NCBI GenBank assembly: GCA_016297965.1
Contig: JAEDDP010000004.1
Location: 19,498 to 83,497, forward strand
DNA from: Alphaproteobacteria bacterium
GTDB taxonomy: Bacteria > Pseudomonadota > Alphaproteobacteria > Rs-D84 > CACZYB01
Length of the DNA stretch: 64,000 bases
Direction: 5' to 3'
In this document: positions 11,222-18,574 of the stretch, piece by piece
How positions within the stretch are numbered: the stretch's first letter is position 1
Layout of the letters: each line of letters starts with the position of its first letter
Notes under the pieces: model-generated
Told to the model about the DNA's origin: nothing
Databases searched by the model: none
Seen by the model: the letters and a program-made list of their open reading frames with translations, nothing else
Made by a program: the position numbers and the translations under genes

Positions 11222-12289
11222 ATGGATTTCAAAGAAAAAATTGAAACAAAGCACCACACAGTATTAGGAATTTCACTTTGTTTGTTGTTCGTATTAACGG
11301 CGACATTGGATGTTTATGCTGCAACACGAACCGTGGCAAGACGTGCCTCATCAACAAAGAAAAGTTCAGGAACACGCACAAATAAACGTGCCGCATCAAG
11401 TGGCAGAACAGCAAAGAAAAGCAGTTCTTCATCTTCAAGAACAAACAAGCGTGCGGCTGCAAGCGGAAGAACAACTTCCGGAACAAGCAGTGCAAGAAGT
11501 TCTTCTCGTTCTTCAACGAAACGTGCGGCCGCTTCAACCCGTAGCTCCGCTACATCAACAAAACGCTCATCCGCTTCACAAAGGGCAAGATATTCATTTT
11601 CTTCAAGAGCTGCTGTTGCGACTGCATCGTCAACTGGAACAACAACTGTAAAGACCGCAACCGCATCTACACTCTGCCCTATTGAAAAATTGTTAAAGAA
11701 AACTGTTAATGATGATGGAGCTGATGTTTACTACAAAACAAGAACAATTTTGTGTTCTGCCCCTGAAAACACTGAGGATAAACCTTGGGATATGACCGAT
11801 AGTAAAAAGTTGAAACAGTTCACAACAAAAAAGGCTTGGATTTCATCGGATGAGGCCGTTTACCTTGAATGTAGCGATGGTTATTTATTATATCAATCTG
11901 CGTGTGTAAGTTATGATGACTTCTGTCCTTTAAATGAAATACTTGAAAAGTCGGGAAAAAAGTATACCAGTCCATATACAGATGATATATGTAAAGTTGC
12001 ACCAAACTCCATTGCACAAAAGGTATCCGAGGAAGAAAACGATTCCGGTATTGTTCAAAATAAGGCCTATCGTTTGGTATGTAAGGAAGGTTATTATACC
12101 GATACTGATAATTACGTAAGATGTTTGAAATGTCCAAACAATGGTACATCAACAAAGGGTGAAAATATTGGTGTTTCATCTTGTTCTGGTGCTAAAATTA
12201 CCACGACAACAACTACTACAAACACCACAACGGAACCAAAGATTCCTGATTGTCCTGCGGGATATTATGCCGCCACAAGTTCATCTTAG
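11222..12289 (+). CDS. Secreted Arg/Ser/Ala-rich repeat protein with Cys-rich C-terminal half
   Basis: A 355-residue protein of unknown function. Residues about 15-38 are a hydrophobic signal peptide or anchor ending around VYA. Residues about 40-150 are a highly repetitive, strongly basic low-complexity segment built from variants of TKRAAASGRT and SSSRT. Residues about 155-330 are Cys-rich, with pairs such as CPIEKLL, CSDGYLL, CKEGYYTD and CPNNGTSTKG, and the protein ends CPAGYYAATSSS. This resembles short Cys-rich EGF/TNFR-like modules that would form disulphides outside the cytoplasm. GGAGAG precedes the ATG; it has its own promoter and terminator. Confidence 0.75.
   Translation: MDFKEKIETKHHTVLGISLCLLFVLTATLDVYAATRTVARRASSTKKSSGTRTNKRAASSGRTAKKSSSSSSRTNKRAAASGRTTSGTSSARSSSRSSTKRAAASTRSSATSTKRSSASQRARYSFSSRAAVATASSTGTTTVKTATASTLCPIEKLLKKTVNDDGADVYYKTRTILCSAPENTEDKPWDMTDSKKLKQFTTKKAWISSDEAVYLECSDGYLLYQSACVSYDDFCPLNEILEKSGKKYTSPYTDDICKVAPNSIAQKVSEEENDSGIVQNKAYRLVCKEGYYTDTDNYVRCLKCPNNGTSTKGENIGVSSCSGAKITTTTTTTNTTTEPKIPDCPAGYYAATSSS
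11311..11630 (+). repeat. Degenerate coding repeat in the Arg/Ser-rich protein
   Basis: The DNA repeats short imperfect units encoding variants of R/K-A-A-A-S-G-R-T and S-S-S-R-T. The frame is kept throughout, so expansion has happened in coding units. Confidence 0.6.
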
Positions 12290-12310
12290 TTTGTGGTTGT
12301 TTTGAAATTA

Positions 12311-12345
12311 AAAAATCCCTCTTGTTTAAAGGGGGATTTTTTTTT
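12311..12345. terminator. Bidirectional terminator between the Arg/Ser-rich gene and rppH
   Basis: AAAATCCC pairs with GGGATTTT and is followed by nine Ts on the plus strand; on the minus strand a run of six Ts follows. The two flanking genes converge on it. Confidence 0.8.
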
Positions 12346-12359
12346 ACTCAATCAAAGAT

Positions 12360-12905
12360 TTATTTCTTCTTACATATTGATTTTGATTTCATCACATCTT
12401 CCAAAATTGGTTTCATCTTTTTTATTATATTTCGGTAAACATCTCGTTTAAATGGAACGACTCTCCTTGTAATATTTTGCGACAATTCCACCCATTTAAA
12501 GGAAGACAACTCAACATTCGGAATTTTTATATCGGCATCATTTCCACAAAATTCAATAAGAAACCATTTTTGAATTTGTCCATTGACATTTTTATAATAG
12601 TCATGCGCCTTTTTGGCGGAAAACTTCAACTCTGCGGGAAATCTGTATGCCCGCCAAACGTTATCTTTATATACTATCTTTGCCTTTTTTATTCCGGTTT
12701 CTTCAAATAATTCACGAAGTACTGCCGTATCGGTCGTTTCACCGGTATCCACCCCACCCTGTGGAAATTGCCATTTGTATATTATTTTATCCTGATTACG
12801 TTCCGCCAACAAAACCTTTCCATCGGAATTAAATAAAATAATTCCAACGTTTTTGCGATAACGGCAACCATCAATTTCAATATATTCTGATTTATCTACT
12901 TCCAT
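12360..12905 (-). CDS. rppH: RNA pyrophosphohydrolase (Nudix)
   Basis: RppH-type Nudix hydrolase of 181 residues. It removes pyrophosphate from the 5' end of triphosphorylated mRNA, starting RNase E-dependent decay; the RNase E/G gene lies at 40.7 kb. The N-terminus YRKNVGIIL and WQFPQGG are typical of RppH, and a complete Nudix box GG-x5-E-x7-REL-x-EE-x-G follows at about residues 45-70. AAGGAG precedes the ATG by seven bases, with a clear promoter upstream. The C-terminus has an extra basic tail (residues about 160-181). Confidence 0.93.
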   Translation of the reverse strand: MEVDKSEYIEIDGCRYRKNVGIILFNSDGKVLLAERNQDKIIYKWQFPQGGVDTGETTDTAVLRELFEETGIKKAKIVYKDNVWRAYRFPAELKFSAKKAHDYYKNVNGQIQKWFLIEFCGNDADIKIPNVELSSFKWVELSQNITRRVVPFKRDVYRNIIKKMKPILEDVMKSKSICKKK

Positions 12906-12927
12906 AAAGATTCTCCTTACTTTTGTA

Positions 12928-12955
12928 AGTATAGTATGTAAAAGGAAAAAGACAA
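12928..12955 (-). promoter_or_regulatory. Promoter of rppH
   Basis: On the minus strand TTGTCT (12950-12955), 16-base spacer, TATACT (12928-12933), about 25 bases before the start codon. Confidence 0.7.
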
Positions 12956-13044
12956 TAATTTTAAATATTTTTTATAAAGTAATTCTCACCTCATCTATCA
13001 TCCTGAGTTTATTTTAGGAGCTTTTGGAAAGGAACACAAGGTGC

Positions 13045-13077
13045 AAAAAAACTCCTTAGGGTTTTAAGGAGTTTTTT
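13045..13077. terminator. Terminator after the merR-type gene
   Basis: AAACTCCTT/AAGGAGTTT stem with runs of As before and Ts after, so it can terminate on either strand. It serves the merR gene ending at 13090. Confidence 0.8.
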
Positions 13078-13089
13078 ATTTTCAAGAAT

Positions 13090-13521
13090 TTATTCCGAAA
13101 GGATTTTTTCAATTTCAGAAAGTTTTTGTATCGCCTCAGAAAAATCAACCTTTTTATCTTCACTTTCGGACAATGGAGCATCAAAGGAAAAACGTTTCAA
13201 AATGCGGGAACTTTTTTGTTGTACCGGTTCTAATGTCTGGGTTACCTCATCCATTTGAAAATCCGCAAACACCTTCGCTCCATCAGATTTTTTTTCATGC
13301 AAAATCTTTTTCGCACCCTTTATCGTAAATCCCTTCTTATAAAGTAAATCCTTTATACGAAGGATGGTCTCTATATCATTTTGACGATAATAACGGCGAC
13401 CCTGCCGTCTATCGGGATTGATTTCGGAAAATTCCTTTTCCCAAAAACGAATAACATATTTTGGAAGTTCGGTCTTGTCTGACACTTCGGCAATGCTGTA
13501 AAATATTTTATCCTCAGACAT
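13090..13521 (-). CDS. MerR-family transcriptional regulator
   Basis: A 143-residue DNA-binding regulator. Residues about 5-75 form a MerR winged helix-turn-helix (YSIAEVSDKTELPKYVIRFW, then the wing containing RRYYRQNDIETI). The C-terminal half lacks the cysteines of metal-sensing MerR proteins and is short, so the effector is unknown. In many alphaproteobacteria a MerR-type gene follows ihfA in the plsX-fabH-ihfA operon, as here, and its target is not established. The gene follows ihfA by 25 bases and ends at a strong terminator. Confidence 0.9.
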   Translation of the reverse strand: MSEDKIFYSIAEVSDKTELPKYVIRFWEKEFSEINPDRRQGRRYYRQNDIETILRIKDLLYKKGFTIKGAKKILHEKKSDGAKVFADFQMDEVTQTLEPVQQKSSRILKRFSFDAPLSESEDKKVDFSEAIQKLSEIEKILSE

Positions 13522-13546
13522 TCTCCCTCTCCCAAATCAAATTGCT

Positions 13547-13834
13547 TTAATTAAGTGTAGTTTTTAAATTTTTTGCCGGTCTAAACGAAATAACATTTCT
13601 TGCTTCAATAACGGCTTCCTTACCTGTTTTTGGATTTCTTCCAATTCGTTCATTTTTATGTTTCACGGTAAAGGTTCCAAGTCCCATAATCTTCACCTCT
13701 TTGGCCGAAGCAATACCATCAGACAAGATGTTAAAAAACAAATCAACAATTTCCGAAGAATCTGTTAAACTTAAACCTGTACCCTTTGAAATATCAGATG
13801 CCAAGTCTATTTTTTTTATATTTTCCTTTTCCAT
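13547..13834 (-). CDS. ihfA: Integration host factor subunit alpha
   Basis: A 95-residue HU/IHF-family DNA-bending protein. The alpha subunit pairs with IHF-beta to bend DNA at specific sites in replication, recombination and transcription. The family signature GLGTFTVKHKNERIGRNPKT and the minor-groove-binding beta-arm (residues about 55-80) are clear. The position between fabH and a MerR gene favours ihfA over hupB. No IHF-beta gene is in this window. Confidence 0.9.
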   Translation of the reverse strand: MEKENIKKIDLASDISKGTGLSLTDSSEIVDLFFNILSDGIASAKEVKIMGLGTFTVKHKNERIGRNPKTGKEAVIEARNVISFRPAKNLKTTLN

Positions 13835-13847
13835 TTTAACACCTCAT

Positions 13848-14810
13848 TTAAAATTCAAGAAAAACTGAACCCCAGGTAAAACCTGCACCCATCGCGGTCA
13901 AAAGGACCTTATCTCCTTTTTTAAGCTGACCATTTTTTGTGGCAATATTCAAAGCCAAAGGAATACAAGCCGACGAAATATTTCCGTGTGATTGTATTGA
14001 TTTTACAACCTTTTCTTCTGGAATATCCAAATTTTTAAGGGCAGCATCAATAATTCTAACGTTTGCCTGATGTGGAATAAAACAGTCAACATCCGCCATT
14101 GTATATCCCGCCTTTGCCACAACTTCCTTTGATATTTCCGGCATCCTTGCAACGGCAAGTTTGAAAACTTCCTTACCTTCCATATAGATATTTCCCGAAG
14201 TTTTTGTCATTGATGGACCACCAGTTGCCTTTAATATATCAACATAGTTTCCATCCGATTTTATTGAATAAGAAAGGATTCCAGTCTTCTTACTGGTCGC
14301 ACGAAGAACCGCCGCACCCGCACCATCACCAAAAAGAACACAAGTTGTTCTGTCGGTCCAATCGGTAATACGGGAAAGTGTTTCCGCACCAACAACCACC
14401 GCAGTTTTATATTGTCCGGACTTTATCATTGCATCGGCAACGGTCAATCCATATACAAATCCGGAACACGCCGCCTGTATATCAAAAACAACGGCATTTT
14501 TAAGTCCCAACTTTTTTTGAACTATACATGCAGTTGCCGGAAAAACCAAATCAGGAGTAATTGTTGCAACTATAAGCAAATCAACATCGTCAACGGAAAC
14601 ATTGGCATTCTTCAATGCATCTGAAATTGCCCGTGCCGACAAATCGGATGTATATTCACCATCATCCGCAACACGACGTTCCTTTATACCGGTACGTGTG
14701 AAAATCCATTCATCAGAAGTATCAACAACCTTTGATAAATCCTCATTTGTCACAATTTTTTCAGGCAAATAAGAACCTGTACCAATTATTTCTGAATAAA
14801 TCTCACTCAT
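13848..14810 (-). CDS. fabH: 3-oxoacyl-ACP synthase III
   Basis: FabH (KAS III), 320 residues. It condenses acetyl-CoA with malonyl-ACP to start fatty-acid synthesis. The catalytic triad is complete: Cys in QAACSGFVYGL (about residue 112), His in HQANVRI (about 248) and Asn in SHGNISSAC (about 278). The C-terminal GAGFTWGS glycine-rich motif is present. It lies 21 bases after plsX in the conserved rpmF-plsX-fabH operon, linking phospholipid and fatty-acid synthesis. Confidence 0.98.
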   Translation of the reverse strand: MSEIYSEIIGTGSYLPEKIVTNEDLSKVVDTSDEWIFTRTGIKERRVADDGEYTSDLSARAISDALKNANVSVDDVDLLIVATITPDLVFPATACIVQKKLGLKNAVVFDIQAACSGFVYGLTVADAMIKSGQYKTAVVVGAETLSRITDWTDRTTCVLFGDGAGAAVLRATSKKTGILSYSIKSDGNYVDILKATGGPSMTKTSGNIYMEGKEVFKLAVARMPEISKEVVAKAGYTMADVDCFIPHQANVRIIDAALKNLDIPEEKVVKSIQSHGNISSACIPLALNIATKNGQLKKGDKVLLTAMGAGFTWGSVFLEF

Positions 14811-14831
14811 CCCTAGTCCTTTTACTTATAA

Positions 14832-15857
14832 TTACTTTATTTTTTCAATTTCCTTTTCAATTTTTGGAATAAAATTGTTTACAAGCATTTTCGAAGCATA
14901 AAGCACAGCATTTGAAAAACCGAACGCATCGGTTCCGCCATGACTTTTTACGACAACACCATTAAGTCCAAGCAACACCGCACCATTATATTTTCGTGGG
15001 TCAATCTTGCTTTTAAATTTCTTAACGGAACTACGCATAAACATATAACCAATAATTGAAAGTATTGATTTTGTAAAAACTTTTTTCAAATCATTTTTGA
15101 TAAATTTTGCGGCACCTTCAATAGATTTAAGGGCAATATTACCACTGAATCCATCGGTTGCAATAACATCAACCTTGTCCTGCATAATATCATCACCTTC
15201 AACAAATCCATAATAATCAAATGGAAGATGTTCTTTCTTTTCCGCAATGATTTCTTCTGCCTTTGTAAGGTAATCCAACCCCTTGCCGGCTTCTGAACCA
15301 ATATTCAAAATACCAACCCTTGGACGTTCCTTGCCAAGCAAGATTTTTACATACATACTTCCCATCACGGCAAATTGCACGATATTATGTTCATCACATT
15401 CGGCATTTGCCCCCAAATCCAACATAGCCGTATAATTAGCACTATTAGGGAGAAGTGTTGTAATCGCTGGACGACGGATTCCCTCAATCATAGAGATAAG
15501 AAGTTTTGAAATTCCCATCAAACAACCGGTATTTCCACCACTCACAACCGCATCCGCCTGCTTATTACGAACGGCTTCAATCGCCATCCACATAGATGTA
15601 TTGCGCCCCCTTCTTATAATTTTTGATGGCTTATCATCGCCCTGCACCACTTCATCCGCCTGAATAACAGAAGAAATATTGTTAAGACGAGGATATTTTG
15701 CCAAATAAGGAGCCAAAACATTTGCATCCCCAAAAAGGAGCAAAGAAATATTGTTTTTAACTAAATAATCATAAACAATATCAAGTCCGGCAATAACTGA
15801 GTAAGGAGCATTATCCCCACCCATAGCGTCAATTGCAATCGTCCACTTTTTATCCAA
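14832..15857 (-). CDS. plsX: Phosphate acyltransferase PlsX
   Basis: PlsX, 341 residues, a soluble, membrane-associated enzyme that makes acyl-phosphate from acyl-ACP and phosphate, feeding PlsY in phosphatidic acid synthesis. The N-terminus IAIDAMGGDNAP is diagnostic, and SGGNTGCLMG and ATDGFSGNIALKS are also family motifs. It lies between rpmF and fabH on the same strand, the usual bacterial order. Confidence 0.98.
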   Translation of the reverse strand: MDKKWTIAIDAMGGDNAPYSVIAGLDIVYDYLVKNNISLLLFGDANVLAPYLAKYPRLNNISSVIQADEVVQGDDKPSKIIRRGRNTSMWMAIEAVRNKQADAVVSGGNTGCLMGISKLLISMIEGIRRPAITTLLPNSANYTAMLDLGANAECDEHNIVQFAVMGSMYVKILLGKERPRVGILNIGSEAGKGLDYLTKAEEIIAEKKEHLPFDYYGFVEGDDIMQDKVDVIATDGFSGNIALKSIEGAAKFIKNDLKKVFTKSILSIIGYMFMRSSVKKFKSKIDPRKYNGAVLLGLNGVVVKSHGGTDAFGFSNAVLYASKMLVNNFIPKIEKEIEKIK

Positions 15858-15874
15858 AATGATTCCCCTACTTT

Positions 15875-16057
15875 TTATTTTGCAGAATCTTCAATAACTT
15901 TTCTGCCATTGTAAGAACCACAAGCCTTACATACGTTATGAGGTTTCACAACTTCACCACATACTTTACATACAGAAACTGCATTAACAGCCAAAGCATC
16001 GTGAGCTCTTCTCATATTTCTTCTTGATTGAGATGTTTTCTTTTTTGGAACAGCCAT
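15875..16057 (-). CDS. rpmF: 50S ribosomal protein L32
   Basis: L32 of 60 residues, beginning MAVPKKKTSQSRRNMRRAHD. Four cysteines in two CxxC pairs (CKVCG at about 31-35 and CKACG at about 44-48) form the zinc-ribbon version of the protein, so it needs zinc. It is the first gene of the rpmF-plsX-fabH-ihfA-merR operon. ATGGAGT lies before the start as ribosome-binding site. Confidence 0.97.
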   Translation of the reverse strand: MAVPKKKTSQSRRNMRRAHDALAVNAVSVCKVCGEVVKPHNVCKACGSYNGRKVIEDSAK

Positions 16058-16231
16058 TTTAAATACTCCATTTCGTTAATTATTAAATTTTTTTAATTAA
16101 AACAATCAGTTAATTGCCTATATTTAACACTAAATTAAATATTTTTGCAAGATTTATTTTAACATTCCTGAAAATATATATAATTTCAAAAGATTTTGCA
16201 AGTTATTTTAAGAATTTTTTAATAAAAGTAT

Positions 16232-16259
16232 TTGACTGTAAAATAAAAATAAGTATAAT
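16232..16259 (+). promoter_or_regulatory. Promoter of tRNA-Thr
   Basis: TTGACT (16232-16237), 16-base spacer, TATAAT (16254-16259), 16 bases before the mature tRNA 5' end. The rest of the 16058-16275 gap is AT-rich with no other gene seen. Confidence 0.8.
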
Positions 16260-16275
16260 AGTCAAATATCTTGTT

Positions 16276-16350
16276 GCTACTGTGGCTCAGTGGTAGAGCG
16301 CACCCTTGGTAAGGGTGAGGTCGTGAGTCCGATTCTCACCAGTAGCACCA
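16276..16350 (+). tRNA. tRNA-Thr (GGT)
   Basis: Complete cloverleaf with acceptor GCTACTG/CAGTAGC, anticodon stem CACCC/GGGTG, anticodon GGT in loop TTGGTAA, a normal T-arm and an encoded CCA end. Reads ACC and ACT codons. Confidence 0.97.
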
Positions 16351-16365
16351 TTCCAAGTTTTTGAT

Positions 16366-16698
16366 ATGAAAAAAGATATGTTTTTTAAATATTGCAAATT
16401 TTTATTTGAAATAATATTTAAAATTCAATCTGAAATTGGAAATCCAAACATTGAAAACGACGAAACAAATAAGAAAAGATTGGCAAACCGAAAATACGGA
16501 CACATTTCTGAATATCTTACATCTTTATTCATTGAAGCAAAAAGGATGCAGGGATATAAAATAAAGGAATGCCCTATTGTCAAAACCGATTTCAAATTGT
16601 TTAATTTGCCAATAATTTACAGGGTAAAAACAAACGTATATGGAAAAATCTTTTTATTTGGTAAAAAGATAATAAAGTACAAATACTTCAAAAAATAG
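16366..16698 (+). CDS. Small hypothetical protein after tRNA-Thr
   Basis: A Lys/Ile/Phe-rich open frame of 110 residues starting 16 bases after the tRNA. No ribosome-binding site is visible before the ATG, and no promoter of its own, so it would rely on read-through from the tRNA promoter. The segment GHISEYLTSLF...MQGYKI faintly recalls the N-terminal helix of YraN-type nucleases (GxxxExxAxxYLxxxGYxI), but the GEID catalytic motif is absent. It may be a decayed gene or a chance frame. Confidence 0.4.
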   Translation: MKKDMFFKYCKFLFEIIFKIQSEIGNPNIENDETNKKRLANRKYGHISEYLTSLFIEAKRMQGYKIKECPIVKTDFKLFNLPIIYRVKTNVYGKIFLFGKKIIKYKYFKK

Positions 16699-16738
16699 TA
16701 TCACAACATATTATTTGCCAATTCACTTTTTCCCCCCA

Positions 16739-16776
16739 ACAAAAAATCCCCAAGCCTTCGTTCGGGGATTTTAAAT
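16739..16776. terminator. Bidirectional terminator at the end of rpmE
   Basis: AATCCCC and GGGGATT pair around a 12-base loop; six As precede on the plus strand, giving a T-run for the minus-strand rpmE transcript, and four Ts follow on plus. Confidence 0.8.
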
Positions 16777-16797
16777 TCTTTACAATAAACAAAAATA

Positions 16798-17022
16798 TTA
16801 TGCTTTTCTTGTAAATCCAGCAAATTTTTGTTTAAATTTATCGGCAGCACCACCACCAATATCTTGTAAACTTCTTTTACCTGTCCATGCTGGATGAGTA
16901 TTTGGATCAATATCAAGTTTCAATGGTTCCTTTCTTTCCAATGTTGAACGCATTTTAACTACTTCACCAGTTGTAAGAATAACATCATATTCGTTATATT
17001 TTGGATGAATACCTTTTTTCAT
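16798..17022 (-). CDS. rpmE: 50S ribosomal protein L31
   Basis: L31 of 74 residues, starting MKKGIHPKYNEYDVIL and containing the conserved DPNTHPAWTGKR stretch. It has no cysteines, so it is the zinc-independent form typical of alphaproteobacteria. The promoter overlaps that of gmk on the other strand. Ribosome-binding site AAAGGAA lies before the ATG. Confidence 0.96.
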   Translation of the reverse strand: MKKGIHPKYNEYDVILTTGEVVKMRSTLERKEPLKLDIDPNTHPAWTGKRSLQDIGGGAADKFKQKFAGFTRKA

Positions 17023-17040
17023 AATAAAATTCCTTTTGTT

Positions 17041-17069
17041 TTGACAATTAGTATACGATATTATATAAT
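17041..17069 (+). promoter_or_regulatory. Consensus promoter of gmk
   Basis: TTGACA (17041-17046), 17-base spacer, TATAAT (17064-17069): a perfect match to the sigma-70 consensus on the plus strand. Confidence 0.85.
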
Positions 17070-17087
17070 AAAAAATATTTATTTCAA
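17060..17087 (-). promoter_or_regulatory. Promoter of rpmE
   Basis: On the minus strand TTGAAA (17082-17087), 16-base spacer, TATAAT (17060-17065). Its -10 overlaps the gmk -10 on the opposite strand. Confidence 0.75.
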
Positions 17088-17111
17088 GTAAAAAATAGGG
17101 AAAAACACATT

Positions 17112-17693
17112 ATGCAAAGAATATTTGTAATCGCAGGACCAACAAATGCCGGAAAAGACACTATAATGCACCAATTATTGCCCGATACTTCCCTTAAACT
17201 TGTAAAGGTGGTAACCTCGGCATCGCGCCCTCCTCGCCCTGGTGAAGTTGATGGTGTTGACTATCATTTCTATTCACGGGATGAATTTAAGAAAAAAATT
17301 GAAAATAACGAATTTTTTGAATGGGCCTTGGTTCATAATGATTATAAGGGCATTCAAAAATCATCCATATACAACGATATTCCAAAGGACAAAGACATCC
17401 TTATCCAAGTTGATGTTCAAGGATATATGAATTTGAAACGCACACTTGATTTTTCAAATTACAAACTTATCGGAATCTTCATTCTTCCACCATCAATGGA
17501 GGAACTTAAACGAAGAATGACCCTTCGCGGTACCGAAAAGGACCCAAAGGATATAGAGATTCGCCTTGCCGATGCAAAGGTGGAAATTGATGACCGATAT
17601 TTATTTGATTATATCGTTGTCAACGACAATTTGGAAACTGCCGTTGCCGAAGTCAAAAATATAATTCACGAAAATCAACTTTCCGAATTTTAA
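17112..17693 (+). CDS. gmk: Guanylate kinase
   Basis: A 193-residue guanylate kinase that phosphorylates GMP to GDP. The GMP-binding signature TSASRPPRPGEVDGVDYHF (about residues 35-55) is clear and the lid and C-terminal parts match the family. The P-loop reads GPTNAGKDT rather than the usual GPSGxGKST; the invariant GK remains, so activity is likely. Transcribed from a consensus promoter; the stop codon overlaps that of the convergent EamA gene by four bases. Confidence 0.88.
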   Translation: MQRIFVIAGPTNAGKDTIMHQLLPDTSLKLVKVVTSASRPPRPGEVDGVDYHFYSRDEFKKKIENNEFFEWALVHNDYKGIQKSSIYNDIPKDKDILIQVDVQGYMNLKRTLDFSNYKLIGIFILPPSMEELKRRMTLRGTEKDPKDIEIRLADAKVEIDDRYLFDYIVVNDNLETAVAEVKNIIHENQLSEF

Positions 17694-18571
17694 GATTTTG
17701 ACTTACTTTTTCTGTTTGTAAGGTATATCCCAAGCAATACCAATATTCCACCATATATTTGTGATGAATAAATTTCCTCACCCAAAAGGAAATAAGCTTC
17801 AATTGAGCTGAATACCGGCATCAAATAGTATATAACACTTGATTTTAACGAACCAATTTTTTCAATGGAAAGATTCCAACACAAATATGAAATCACCGAA
17901 TTAAACAACCCCATGTATACAAGTGTTCCAATCGTCAACATATCCCATTTATCACAAACTGGGCTATGAATTGTTTGCCAAACAAATAATGGAAGTATGA
18001 AAATTGTACCCACAAATATCATCATTGAAAGAAGTCCCGTTTGCGAAAATTCTTTTGGCTTTTTGGTCATAAGGACGCTGTAAATAGCAAATGATAAGGC
18101 AAGCATTAACATCCATAAATCACCAATTTTGAATGTAAGATTTGCCTTTAAAATATGTCCGTGAAGAATAATCACAACAACGCCCAAAAACGACAATACA
18201 ATTCCAATAATTTGAAGCTTTGACACCTTTATTTTAAGGAATATCCGCGATAAAATCACAATAAACACTGGTCCCATCACACCAATCAACGACATTTCCA
18301 CCGCGGAAATAGTTTGTGCTGCAACATAGGAAAAGGTATTCATCAAAATGATTCCAAAAATGGAATATAACAAAACCTTTTTCCAATATTTAAAATATAT
18401 GTCTCCATTTTTATAAATTTCCTTTACCACAAACGGAAATAAAATAACCGATGCAAAAAACCACCTGTAAAAAGAAATTTGCCATGGTGTAAACGTATCA
18501 ACAAAATATTTTGCCACAATAACATTAAAGCTCCAAAAAAACACCGCCAAAACTGCATATACATATCCCAT
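17690..18571 (-). CDS. EamA-family (DMT) permease
   Basis: An integral inner-membrane protein of 293 residues with ten predicted hydrophobic helices arranged as two EamA repeats (roughly 3-140 and 150-288). It belongs to the drug/metabolite transporter superfamily, which exports amino acids, metabolites or drugs; the substrate cannot be read from sequence. It lies three bases after the NodT-type gene at the end of the efflux operon, so it may be co-expressed with the RND pump. Confidence 0.9.
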   Translation of the reverse strand: MGYVYAVLAVFFWSFNVIVAKYFVDTFTPWQISFYRWFFASVILFPFVVKEIYKNGDIYFKYWKKVLLYSIFGIILMNTFSYVAAQTISAVEMSLIGVMGPVFIVILSRIFLKIKVSKLQIIGIVLSFLGVVVIILHGHILKANLTFKIGDLWMLMLALSFAIYSVLMTKKPKEFSQTGLLSMMIFVGTIFILPLFVWQTIHSPVCDKWDMLTIGTLVYMGLFNSVISYLCWNLSIEKIGSLKSSVIYYLMPVFSSIEAYFLLGEEIYSSQIYGGILVLLGIYLTNRKSKSKS

Positions 18572-18574
18572 AAT

